Below are positions 48,112 to 55,722 of a stretch of 64,000 nt of DNA, piece after piece; positions within the stretch are counted from its first letter, which is position 1; each line of letters begins with the position of its first letter. A program made the position numbers and the translations under genes. Source of the stretch: Sneathiella aquimaris (GTDB lineage: Bacteria; Pseudomonadota; Alphaproteobacteria; Sneathiellales; Sneathiellaceae); assembly GCF_026409565.1 (NCBI RefSeq), contig NZ_CP112881.1:3479501-3543500 (forward strand), in the 5' to 3' direction. The notes beneath the pieces are model-generated. The model was given only the letters and a program-made list of their open reading frames with translations, was not told the DNA's origin and searched no databases.

Positions 48112-49164
48112 TTAGCCGTCCTCTTCGGACCGGATTTCCATATAGAATTTTCGCGCGCCGGAATGAAGAAGATTACCAACGCCCTCCAAGGCCGTTTCCA
48201 GCCGGATCAACCTGCCTTTTGCATGCCCCCCATCCAGAAGCACACGGTTTCTAGGGTGCCATAACGCCCGGGTAATAGCATAGACAAGATCATCATCCAT
48301 TTTGGCACTAACAATCCATTGCGTACTCACCGCCAGGGTTTCAACCTCCCCTATACCAACATATGTGCCTGCAGGAATATTGCTGGTGGAAAAGAACGGG
48401 TGGGCCTGAATAAGGTCCTGTGCTTCTTTCCCCGTGATCGGCAAAAGGTCTACAAGGCCATTTGACGCCAGTTCCGCGACAGCTATTGCCGGATAGCCTG
48501 CAACAAAAAAGAACGCATCCAGCTTATTTTCCTGCAAAAAACGGATAGATTTATCTGGATTAGCGGTGACCGGAATATAGTCTTTTTCACCGATTTTATA
48601 AGCGGACAAAATCGCCTTGGCATTTTCGCGCGTGCCCGACCCGGACAAATCAATGGAAATGCGTTTTCCCTTCAGGTCCGCAACAGTCTTGATATTGGCG
48701 GCTTTTCTGACGACCAAGTGAACATTTTCAGGGTATAGGTTGGCGATAACGCGCAGATCCTTCTGCGCCTGTTTGTTTCCTTTAAAGACGCCCTGCCCCT
48801 TGGCCGCCGCATGAACGATATCGGACTGAGCCAAGCCTGTTTCCAGATTTCCGGATAAAACACCTTTAATGTTGGCAACGGAACCGCGCGTGGTTTGTGC
48901 GGCAGCAATCAAACCGGGGACCCCACAACTTCCGCCGTCTTCGCAGGAACGACTACCGGGCGGTCCTGTAATTGTCGTACCAATAAGTGTACCAATCGGG
49001 AAATACGTGCCTGACGTTGAGCCTGTGCCGATCCTGAAAAACGTTACTGACTGGGCCGGAGAGAGAGCGGTTAATGCAGACATCCCCAATATAAAACTAA
49101 GACAAAAAATCCCGATGACAGACCTGCGGCGGCACCCTTTTTCCTGTCTTGTTTTTTCAGTCAT
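48112..49164 (-). CDS. TAXI-type TRAP solute-binding protein
   Basis: 350 residues from the ATG at 49164; a TTG eight codons earlier is possible. A signal anchor (RRSVIGIFCLSFILGMSALTAL) precedes the TAXI domain RIGTGSTSGTYFPIGTLIG. Family members bind small carboxylates such as glutamate or 2-oxoglutarate and feed a DctQM-type permease. Here no permease gene is adjacent, so it is an orphan binding protein. A disulfide-like CEDGGSCGVPG lies near residue 75. Confidence 0.88.
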   Translation of the reverse strand: MTEKTRQEKGCRRRSVIGIFCLSFILGMSALTALSPAQSVTFFRIGTGSTSGTYFPIGTLIGTTITGPPGSRSCEDGGSCGVPGLIAAAQTTRGSVANIKGVLSGNLETGLAQSDIVHAAAKGQGVFKGNKQAQKDLRVIANLYPENVHLVVRKAANIKTVADLKGKRISIDLSGSGTRENAKAILSAYKIGEKDYIPVTANPDKSIRFLQENKLDAFFFVAGYPAIAVAELASNGLVDLLPITGKEAQDLIQAHPFFSTSNIPAGTYVGIGEVETLAVSTQWIVSAKMDDDLVYAITRALWHPRNRVLLDGGHAKGRLIRLETALEGVGNLLHSGARKFYMEIRSEEDG

Positions 49165-49290
49165 ACCTGTTTTTTTTCCACTTCCCAATTTGGCTTTTAC
49201 ACCAATACATTTCTAGCCCTGTTTATAATATAGGTCGACCGAAATCCGGAAAGTAGTCCATATTGGACAAATTCCCGCTCATTCAGGGAA

Positions 49291-50229
49291 TTATTGACTA
49301 GCCGTTTTCAAAATGCTCGTTAAATCCTGGATATCAAATGCCAGATCCGCAGACTGTCGTAATTCTTTGCATGCTTTGTGAATGGCAAATGGAATTTGCA
49401 TCAGCAGTTCCTGTTCCTGTTCTTTCAGATCCTCGTTAGAGGTCAATAAACGGCGCAGCAGATCCCGCAACGCATCACAAAATGCTGCAACATGATTAAA
49501 TTCACTTCCGAGAATCCGGTGCTCCAAATCTTCGTTCATACTCAGCATGTCCTTGATCAGTTCCTGACGTTCCTGCAATTTACTGGGATCTGCCCCCAAC
49601 GATAAAATTCGGGAAGAATGATGAAGGAACAGTTCGGTATAAATTGTAACCTTTCGATCATTCACCGCCTGCAGAGCATGTTTGATATTTTCCGGCGTGG
49701 CATCCAGCTCCGGTTTATTCTCAACCTTGGCCTGAAGAGAGTTAGGGACTACCATCTGAGACACACGGGACATCCCCCGGACGATCTGACGCCGTTCTGG
49801 TCCAATATAGTCACTTGTCACAATAAACGGCTTTCTGGCCGCCACCAGCCCGCTTACGCGGTCTCGCAGATGGGCGTTCGACATCGGCCGGATAATCAGA
49901 TCATCCGTCCCTGAATCAATCGTACTGTGCACAACATCGGGCGACGCATCCCAAAGCGTCACGATCACATTGACAAAAGGGTTATGACCAATCGCGTTAT
50001 GGCGGATTTGCTTAATCAGATCACAAGTATCCTCGCCAACACTTCGGCTGTCTCCTACGATCAGATCGAAATGTTTCTTTTCCAATCGCTCCATGAATTC
50101 TGAATGATTGCTAACCGCCTCGACTTCACCAAAGCCGATATTCAACAAAGCAACACGCGTATTATATCGCATGGAAGATTGCGAATCCAAAAGAAGCGCT
50201 GATGCCGGTTGAAAGCGATGATCAAACAT
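49291..50229 (-). CDS. Receiver-domain protein with long helical C-terminus
   Basis: 312 residues. The N-terminal receiver (about 10-130) keeps an acidic pocket (D15), the phospho-acceptor candidate D60 in DLIVGDSR and T91 in VIVTLWDAS, but the switch Lys is Arg116 in LIIRP. DYIGPERRQ follows, a motif I have seen after receivers in alphaproteobacteria. The rest is helical with no known output domain. Nine bases after the PilZ gene, so probably one transcript. Confidence 0.75.
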   Translation of the reverse strand: MFDHRFQPASALLLDSQSSMRYNTRVALLNIGFGEVEAVSNHSEFMERLEKKHFDLIVGDSRSVGEDTCDLIKQIRHNAIGHNPFVNVIVTLWDASPDVVHSTIDSGTDDLIIRPMSNAHLRDRVSGLVAARKPFIVTSDYIGPERRQIVRGMSRVSQMVVPNSLQAKVENKPELDATPENIKHALQAVNDRKVTIYTELFLHHSSRILSLGADPSKLQERQELIKDMLSMNEDLEHRILGSEFNHVAAFCDALRDLLRRLLTSNEDLKEQEQELLMQIPFAIHKACKELRQSADLAFDIQDLTSILKTASQ

Positions 50230-50238
50230 GAATTAGGG

Positions 50239-50637
50239 TTACGCTTTCGGTAAGATCCGCGTTAAGTGAGCAAAGATTGTATCTGGGTTGTCGACAAATT
50301 GTATACCCACCCGTGTGTGATCCTGCCAAACCACGTTACAGCGGAACATCCCCAATTTCGGGATATGAAGTTCAAGATCCGTCTTTTCGAAAATGGGCTC
50401 GCTCAAATCAACTTTTGCCCCGTTTGCAGAAATATCCCGAACAACGCCCGTTATTTCCCGCACTTCACCTTTCAGTGTGACCTGATTGAAGCACAACTTC
50501 AATTTGGCTTCCCACACAACACGGCTGCGTCGGAAGGCCCTGTTTTCTGCGTAAACTGTCTCCCCAGAAGCACCGGCGGAAGCGCGCTCACTTTCCAGTT
50601 TCGACAGCATTTCCTGAATGTCTTTGCCAATAATCAT
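50239..50637 (-). CDS. PilZ-domain protein
   Basis: 132 residues. The cyclic di-GMP motifs are present: RxxxR (R33-R37 in RAFRR) and DxSxxG (D68-G73 in DISANG), followed by beta strands ending with RVGIQFVD. A helix of about 30 residues leads the domain. It should bind c-di-GMP; the window also encodes a diguanylate cyclase at 10.5-12.3 kb. GGAG lies eight bases before the start. Confidence 0.85.
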   Translation of the reverse strand: MIIGKDIQEMLSKLESERASAGASGETVYAENRAFRRSRVVWEAKLKLCFNQVTLKGEVREITGVVRDISANGAKVDLSEPIFEKTDLELHIPKLGMFRCNVVWQDHTRVGIQFVDNPDTIFAHLTRILPKA

Positions 50638-50831
50638 CTACTCTTCTCCGGGCCAACGAGCCCTTTGCTTATGCTGCAAACAGACTGACAGATTATTTAA
50701 ACCGAAATAGATTAATAAAAGGCAAAAACAACTGGTTTGGAGGATAGGATCCGCCACCGCAAAACACCAAGGTTCTATTACTCTGAACCTTCAAAGCCCT
50801 ATAACCAATGCGAAAAGAACCGACCAAGGTA

Positions 50832-51320
50832 CTATTCAGTGCCAATAATATGCGGTTCAGCAAAGATCGTCGCGGCGTTCGGGGTGCCGTCATTTTCGGT
50901 TGCGTGCTTTTTGAATGTGTCGAAATGCGGCGGCACAACAGTGCCCTGCAGCGCATCCGCCAAGAAAATATGTTTGGCATTTTCCGGAGTGATTTTCAGC
51001 CAGTTGGGGTCATCTAACGTCCCACCGTAAACGCCGACAACGCCATCAAATCGCTCGAAAGTCAAAAACAACTTGGTCCCGCAATTGTCACAGAAATGAA
51101 TGTAAACTTCCTTCCCGCTGCCCTTAGATAAATGCGTGTAACGCTTTGGTGCCCCCAGGGTTATCTTGACGTCCGCATTTTCGAATATCGGCTCCACCAG
51201 ATAAGCCGAGCCAGTGGCACGCTGGCAGAATTTACAATGACAAATGGTCGTTCGTGCCGGTTGCTTTAATACTTCGTATCTAAGTTTTCCGCACAGGCAT
51301 CCACCTTTGGCATTCGTCAT
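50832..51320 (-). CDS. GFA-family (glutathione-dependent formaldehyde-activating-like) zinc protein
   Basis: 162 residues. The zinc cysteines are all present: C8, C10 (GGCLCG), C27, C29, C32 (CHCKFCQRATGS) and C77, C80 (HFCDNCG). The fold is shared with Gfa and centromere protein V. The formaldehyde-glutathione activity of this family is disputed, and the physiological role is unclear. Stands alone. Confidence 0.85.
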   Translation of the reverse strand: MTNAKGGCLCGKLRYEVLKQPARTTICHCKFCQRATGSAYLVEPIFENADVKITLGAPKRYTHLSKGSGKEVYIHFCDNCGTKLFLTFERFDGVVGVYGGTLDDPNWLKITPENAKHIFLADALQGTVVPPHFDTFKKHATENDGTPNAATIFAEPHIIGTE

Positions 51321-51494
51321 TTTCTGGCCTCCTGACCGTCAATTTTCTGACAATAACACAGAATTGCCCGAACTTCTCACTGCAGAATCGGATCTGAATG
51401 AAATTCTCGATCAAGAAAATGTTTGGCGTGCATTCAGGGGATTGCAACTAACCTATTGGGGAGAAAGAAATTTTACTTTAAGATATTCCGATTG

Positions 51495-52199
51495 CTACCA
51501 ACCGGCACAACGGGACTGTACCTGTTGATAACTTTTGGGTGTGTCAATCTTCAAATTGGCTTTTCTTTTTTGTTTTTGAAACTCTCGAATAACCGGCTTC
51601 AAATCATGATAAAGTGAATTTTCCATTGAATCTGCGGCTCTTTGCACCGAACCGGAAATGACAGGGCGTAATCGATCCGCTATTTTTCGCAACGCACCAT
51701 CAATCATTTTCGTGAAGTTTTTCTGAACCGCCATATTGATTTTCATATGTTCCTGTTCATGCGCCAGAATGACCTTGAAATTACAGCTGCCTGGTTTGTA
51801 TTTACGGTCAATGAAAATCTGCGCTTCTCGCATGCCGTATTTGAAATCGATTTGCGTCAACCGTACACAATAACGGCCATCGGCCAGTTTTCTTCCCTGA
51901 ACCTTCAGGCTGAATTCGTACCCATCATTTGTATAGGTCAACCCGCGAAGCTGTCCTGCCGTTGTTGGCTTGAAAGCACCCGTGCGGTTGGCGATACGCT
52001 TTATTTGCGATGAAGATTTATTGGTTATGAGTGCAGTTTTGGCGTTTGTCAGAAGAAGCCGGATTTCAGGAGTTTTGTATGTGTCTCTGCATTGTCCGGC
52101 AGATAATGCGCGCGCTTGAGACAGGGGCAGGAGCAGGGCACACACGATCACCGCGCTAATCCAAAGAATTTTTGCCTCTGAAACATACCAAATGTTCAT
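51495..52199 (-). CDS. Secreted protein with HExxH zinc-peptidase motif
   Basis: 234 residues. A signal peptide ends near ARA-LSAGQC (about 31). HEQEH (147-151) in ILAHEQEHMKINMAVQ is an HExxH motif at the start of a helix, as in zinc metallopeptidases; DUF922-like proteins have a similar HE-rich site. Three cysteines (C37, C111, C139) precede it. The C-terminal third is basic and helical. I do not recognise the family with certainty; peptidase activity is inferred. It starts 17 bases after the preceding gene. Confidence 0.7.
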   Translation of the reverse strand: MNIWYVSEAKILWISAVIVCALLLPLSQARALSAGQCRDTYKTPEIRLLLTNAKTALITNKSSSQIKRIANRTGAFKPTTAGQLRGLTYTNDGYEFSLKVQGRKLADGRYCVRLTQIDFKYGMREAQIFIDRKYKPGSCNFKVILAHEQEHMKINMAVQKNFTKMIDGALRKIADRLRPVISGSVQRAADSMENSLYHDLKPVIREFQKQKRKANLKIDTPKSYQQVQSRCAGW

Positions 52200-52216
52200 A
52201 ACCTTACCGTACCAGA

Positions 52217-52834
52217 TTAATCGAACAATGCATCAATATCAGACTGGTCCAACAGCTCTCCACCAGAAACTTCGATAACCTCCGGCGCTGGTTTGGGCTG
52301 TGGGCGGGCGGGTGTCGCGGGCTCAACCGGTTTCTCCTGACCCGTCCAGGTCTGTCGCTGAGCGTCTTTATTCGGGGCGGCTTTTTCAGTGACCTGACCG
52401 TTTATTATACCACCAATTCGGTCTATCAACCCACGAATTAATGAGCATTTCGCCCCAATGAACTCACGTTTTTCAGGAGTTTGCAATTGATCGCGATCAC
52501 TATCAAGAGATTTTTGAAGCAGGCTTAGCTGCTTATTCAGGATTTTAACATTGCTCTCAAACGGCACACGATATTCAGGCGGCGAGACGTCATATGCATC
52601 GATTGCCAACTCTTTATCTGCAATTCCACTCTCGCGGAAATGATCCCGGTAATGTTTGGGCAGCCACATCAGAAAATCGTCCAGCATTTCGGGCATATCT
52701 GCTACCAATTCCGCGAGCATCAAGGCCTCGTTAAAATGGTTCAGATAATCTGTCGCCAATAAAGACACGGCATTGACATTCGTGCCAATCGCTTTCGCCC
52801 TATATCGTTCTAACTGACTTATTGTTTCCGCCAT
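52217..52834 (-). CDS. Uncharacterised protein with C-terminal FliM/CheZ-like CheY-binding peptide
   Basis: 205 residues from the ATG at 52834. The first 130 residues are helical (LNHFNEALMLAELVADMPEMLDDFLMWLPKHYRDHF), then a Pro/Ala-rich linker (about 150-185), and the chain ends in LLDQSDIDALFD. That ending closely resembles the FliM N-terminal peptide LSQAEIDALL and the CheZ C-terminal peptide, both of which bind phosphorylated CheY. The function is unknown. It is upstream of the HExxH gene (17 bases), so probably co-transcribed. Confidence 0.68.
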   Translation of the reverse strand: MAETISQLERYRAKAIGTNVNAVSLLATDYLNHFNEALMLAELVADMPEMLDDFLMWLPKHYRDHFRESGIADKELAIDAYDVSPPEYRVPFESNVKILNKQLSLLQKSLDSDRDQLQTPEKREFIGAKCSLIRGLIDRIGGIINGQVTEKAAPNKDAQRQTWTGQEKPVEPATPARPQPKPAPEVIEVSGGELLDQSDIDALFD

Positions 52835-53011
52835 ACACACTATCGCTATGCTTACTTCCGAAAATATTTTTGTGTCTAGCGTATCTTAGGATGAGAATCT
52901 TAAATAAAAGTGAGGAACAACCTGTCGTTCCAATAAATTCTAATGAATACTTTAAATAACATGCGTGTAGACGAACAATCCAAACGGCATTTAGGCAACC
53001 TCAACAAAACC

Positions 53012-53194
53012 TTATTTTTGGACGAGCAAAACCGTTTCATTTTGCGCAGTTTCCTGCAATCCGTCCCCGTTATTCAGTAATAGAACCGTCGACAGAAGGA
53101 GCATCAGGGTCAATACAGCGGCGGAACTCAGGAAACGAGAGTAACAGGTTTTAATTGAGATCGTATTTCCAATATCTTTGAACATCAGCTGCAT
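53012..53194 (-). CDS. Small single-helix membrane protein
   Basis: 60 residues, starting MQLMFKDIGNTISIKT. The start is set by a GGGAGGG four bases upstream of the ATG at 53192-53194, one of the strongest ribosome sites in the window. A helix of about 22 residues (SSAAVLTLMLLLSTVLLLNN) follows a short N-terminal part with one Cys; the tail is acidic and polar. No family is recognised. The open frame continues upstream to 53473, but that part has no start site and looks non-coding. Confidence 0.55.
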   Translation of the reverse strand: MQLMFKDIGNTISIKTCYSRFLSSAAVLTLMLLLSTVLLLNNGDGLQETAQNETVLLVQK

Positions 53195-53469
53195 TTTGCC
53201 CTCCCAATAAGCTAGTTGATGAGGCAGAAAGTAACGCACTTTAAAAGTGAATAACAAGCGTATTGATTGAAAATTATTTTCCAAAATGCACGATAAAAGT
53301 TTAAATTGTAGGCCTGACGCCTCTTGCCCGACATAACCTACTATATCTTGAGGGTTCCCGATCATACCATCATGTGGATTTTCAATTTTTTCTTTAGCAA
53401 CTAATAGTATGCAGAAGAAAATGTAGCGGAAAAGCCGAATCGCCGATGCAATTCGACTGAAATTGAAGA

Positions 53470-54078
53470 TCAAGATGCCGCTGCAAATGATGTATGCGTT
53501 GGCACCAGTATAGAGAAACGATCCGCAAGACCGGCAAGACAGGTCTGGTGAAGCTGGTCGGCCTTGATAATTGTCCCCTCTGGCCCAGGAAGATCCCGCG
53601 TAGCGCAGGCCTCAGTTACAATCGTTGTCCGATATCCCAAATCCAAAGCGGCCCGGGCAGTAGAACTCACACACATATGTGTCATGAAGCCAACAAGAAT
53701 AAGGTTGGTTTTCCCCAACCTTTCCAAAAGAGTATTTAATTGAGTACCTGCAAAGGCATTCGGTAACCCCTTTTCGACAATCAACTCATCCCCTTTGGGC
53801 GCGACCAGCGCGGCTATTGCTCCCTTTCCGCCTTCAGATCGGTCAAAAAGCCCGCCCGCTTGCCCTTTATGGGCAATATGAATGATGTCAGACCCTGCAA
53901 CGCGACAGGCTTCCAACATTCTCGCAGCTTCTTGCAAAGCAACATGGGCATTGGGAAGCGCAAGGGCCCCATCAATATATTCCTGCTGGCAATCAATCAG
54001 AATTAAAACTGCCTCTTCCAGAGCGGGCGGTGTCATATCCGCACCAGATAGCGATAATAGTGTTTCAGGCATCTTCAT
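53470..54078 (-). CDS. Isochorismatase-like cysteine hydrolase
   Basis: 202 residues from the ATG at 54076-54078, with AAGGGATGG upstream; an earlier start is possible but lacks support. The family triad is visible as D29 in LILIDCQQEY, a Lys in the IVEKGLPNAFAGT region and the Cys in GFMTHMCVSSTARAAL. Family members hydrolyse isochorismate, nicotinamide or N-carbamoyl compounds; this one cannot be assigned. Divergent from a LysR gene across 93 bases, so the LysR protein probably controls it. Confidence 0.87.
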   Translation of the reverse strand: MKMPETLLSLSGADMTPPALEEAVLILIDCQQEYIDGALALPNAHVALQEAARMLEACRVAGSDIIHIAHKGQAGGLFDRSEGGKGAIAALVAPKGDELIVEKGLPNAFAGTQLNTLLERLGKTNLILVGFMTHMCVSSTARAALDLGYRTTIVTEACATRDLPGPEGTIIKADQLHQTCLAGLADRFSILVPTHTSFAAAS

Positions 54079-54115
54079 AAATCCATCCCTTTCAAGTGAA
54101 CCAACAGCATAAACC

Positions 54116-54169
54116 TGCAATTTTGCATTTATATTCTTTATAATGCCGATCCGTTATGCAAATATGCAT
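54116..54169. promoter_or_regulatory. Candidate LysR-type operator pair
   Basis: Two TGCA-type inverted repeats, TGCAA-TT-TTGCA (54116-54127) and ATGCA-AATA-TGCAT (54156-54169), lie 41 bases apart (about four turns) around a TATAAT at 54139-54144. This layout suits a LysR tetramer controlling the divergent pair. Confidence 0.5.
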
Positions 54170-54171
54170 GC

Positions 54172-55047
54172 ATGGACTGGAATGATTTACGATACCTGCT
54201 TGCCGTTCATCGATGCGGCACGTTATCTGCGGCCGCCAAGGCGCTAAAGGTCAATCAAACAACAGCAGGGCGAAGGCTTCAGAAACTGGAAGCAGACCTG
54301 CAGCAAAAGCTATTCAAACGATCCGAAAACAGAATGTCACTGACGGAAGAAGGGCACATCCTTTTGCGCGCGGCAGAAAGCATTGAACAAACCGCGCTTT
54401 CCGTTGAAAATCAACTGAAAGGAAGTAATGCGCTGACTGGCCCTGTACGCGTTACAGCTGTTGAAAGCCTGATCAATCAAATCATCATGCCGTCACTGTC
54501 TGAATTTCAGGAAACCCACCCGAATATCGAGCTTTCGCTTATTGGCAGTAGCGAAAATCTGGGTATTGATCGCTTTGAAGCTGACATTGCTGTTCGTTTG
54601 GCTCGGCCCGAGAGCGGAGCAATGACAATCCGAAAACTGGCCGATATCGGTTTTTCTGTTTACCATCACAGAAGCCATGACGTTAAGACGCTTGCCACCA
54701 ACGGTCCGGCCTGGGCTGTTTATGATAAAATATATGAAGACCTTCCTGAAATGAAATGGATCCACACCAATTACCCGAATGTCCATATTGGCCTTCGGTG
54801 CCCGTCAGCGGCCTCCATCCTGAACGCCGTTCTGCACACAAAAATGTCGGGTATTCTACCCTGTTTCATGGGGGACACCCATCCGGACCTTATCCGTCTA
54901 AGTGGCGAAAAGCCGATCCTGTACCGGGAAGCCTGGATTGCAACGCATCCGGATCTTTACCAAACACAGAGAATACAGGCCGGTTTTAGTTGGCTAAAAG
55001 CCACATTTTTCGCTCAACAGGAAAGACTACGGGGGCTTCGATCTTAA
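54172..55047 (+). CDS. LysR-family transcriptional regulator
   Basis: 291 residues. The N-terminal helix-turn-helix is LRYLLAVHRCGTLSAAAKALKVNQTTAGRRLQKLEADLQQKLFKRSE (about 6-52); a LysR substrate domain follows from about 90. The NQTTAGRR recognition helix resembles the subgroup annotated as regulating cysteine hydrolases and other neighbours. Effector unknown. The end overlaps the convergent MarR gene by four bases. Confidence 0.9.
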   Translation: MDWNDLRYLLAVHRCGTLSAAAKALKVNQTTAGRRLQKLEADLQQKLFKRSENRMSLTEEGHILLRAAESIEQTALSVENQLKGSNALTGPVRVTAVESLINQIIMPSLSEFQETHPNIELSLIGSSENLGIDRFEADIAVRLARPESGAMTIRKLADIGFSVYHHRSHDVKTLATNGPAWAVYDKIYEDLPEMKWIHTNYPNVHIGLRCPSAASILNAVLHTKMSGILPCFMGDTHPDLIRLSGEKPILYREAWIATHPDLYQTQRIQAGFSWLKATFFAQQERLRGLRS

Positions 55048-55517
55048 AGGATGTCCTGAAACTTTTTTAGCAAGTTAATCAGTTGCTGGTGATTGCGGGC
55101 CCCTAATCCATCGATAAACTTCTGTTCCATTTTGACCACCTGTTCCCGTAAAACTGCAAGTTCCGACTGGCCTTTTTCAGTTAAGGACACAGCATAAGCA
55201 CGTTTATCGCGCTCAACGGGTTCGCGGGTGATCAAATTGTTTTTTTCAAACTGATTTAAAATTGGTACCAGCGAAGAACGGTCCAAACCTGCTGCCCAAG
55301 CAATCGCGGACTGGGTTCGGCCGGGATTTTGCGCAATAATTTCCATGACGGAATATTGCCCTGTCAGCAGCTTTACGCCTGATTCTTTCAAAAAACTACT
55401 TTGCGCCGCCAACACTGATTTCCGCATAAAATAGCCGACATTTGTCTCGAGTGGGCCAAGCTCCATAGCCTTATGTGCAGACTCTGATGTTTTCTTCTGA
55501 CGACTCTTTACGCTCAA
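55044..55517 (-). CDS. MarR-family transcriptional regulator
   Basis: 157 residues. The start is TTG at 55515-55517, supported by GGGAG seven bases upstream; an ATG at 55466 is the fallback. The winged helix is LTGQYSVMEIIAQNPGRTQSAIAWAAGLDRSSLVPILNQFEKNNLITREPVERDKRAYAVSLTEKG, with the wing RDKRAY. Flanking helices form the dimer interface. The target is unknown; a paired inverted repeat lies just upstream and may be its own operator. Confidence 0.85.
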   Translation of the reverse strand: MSVKSRQKKTSESAHKAMELGPLETNVGYFMRKSVLAAQSSFLKESGVKLLTGQYSVMEIIAQNPGRTQSAIAWAAGLDRSSLVPILNQFEKNNLITREPVERDKRAYAVSLTEKGQSELAVLREQVVKMEQKFIDGLGARNHQQLINLLKKFQDIL

Positions 55518-55550
55518 CTACTTGCTCCCAATGCCCCATTTTCCCGCCGC

Positions 55551-55611
55551 TCAGTTTCGCATTGAACCCCTTTATTTCATTTTTATCTGGGGTACAATTA
55601 AGCGAAACTGA
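55551..55611. promoter_or_regulatory. Paired inverted repeat upstream of the MarR gene
   Basis: TCAGTTTCGC (55551-55560) and GCGAAACTGA (55602-55611) are exact 10-bp reverse complements, 41 bases apart, and bracket the likely promoter of the MarR gene. Confidence 0.45.
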
Positions 55612-55722
55612 AACGCTATTCGGATAGCATATACATTTATCAGTAGTGTTGAAACACAATTTACAACACCTATAAATAGCATTTTTTAGGAACAAAAAAT
55701 CGGAGAGCTACAAAGCAGGGCT

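Noticed and set aside
50638-50831. Small gene between the PilZ and GFA genes
   Set aside because: The frames crossing this stretch are shadows of the GFA gene and lack ribosome sites.
53195-53473. Upstream extension of the small membrane protein frame
   Set aside because: No ribosome site, irregular composition, and the strong GGGAGGG sits at the later ATG.
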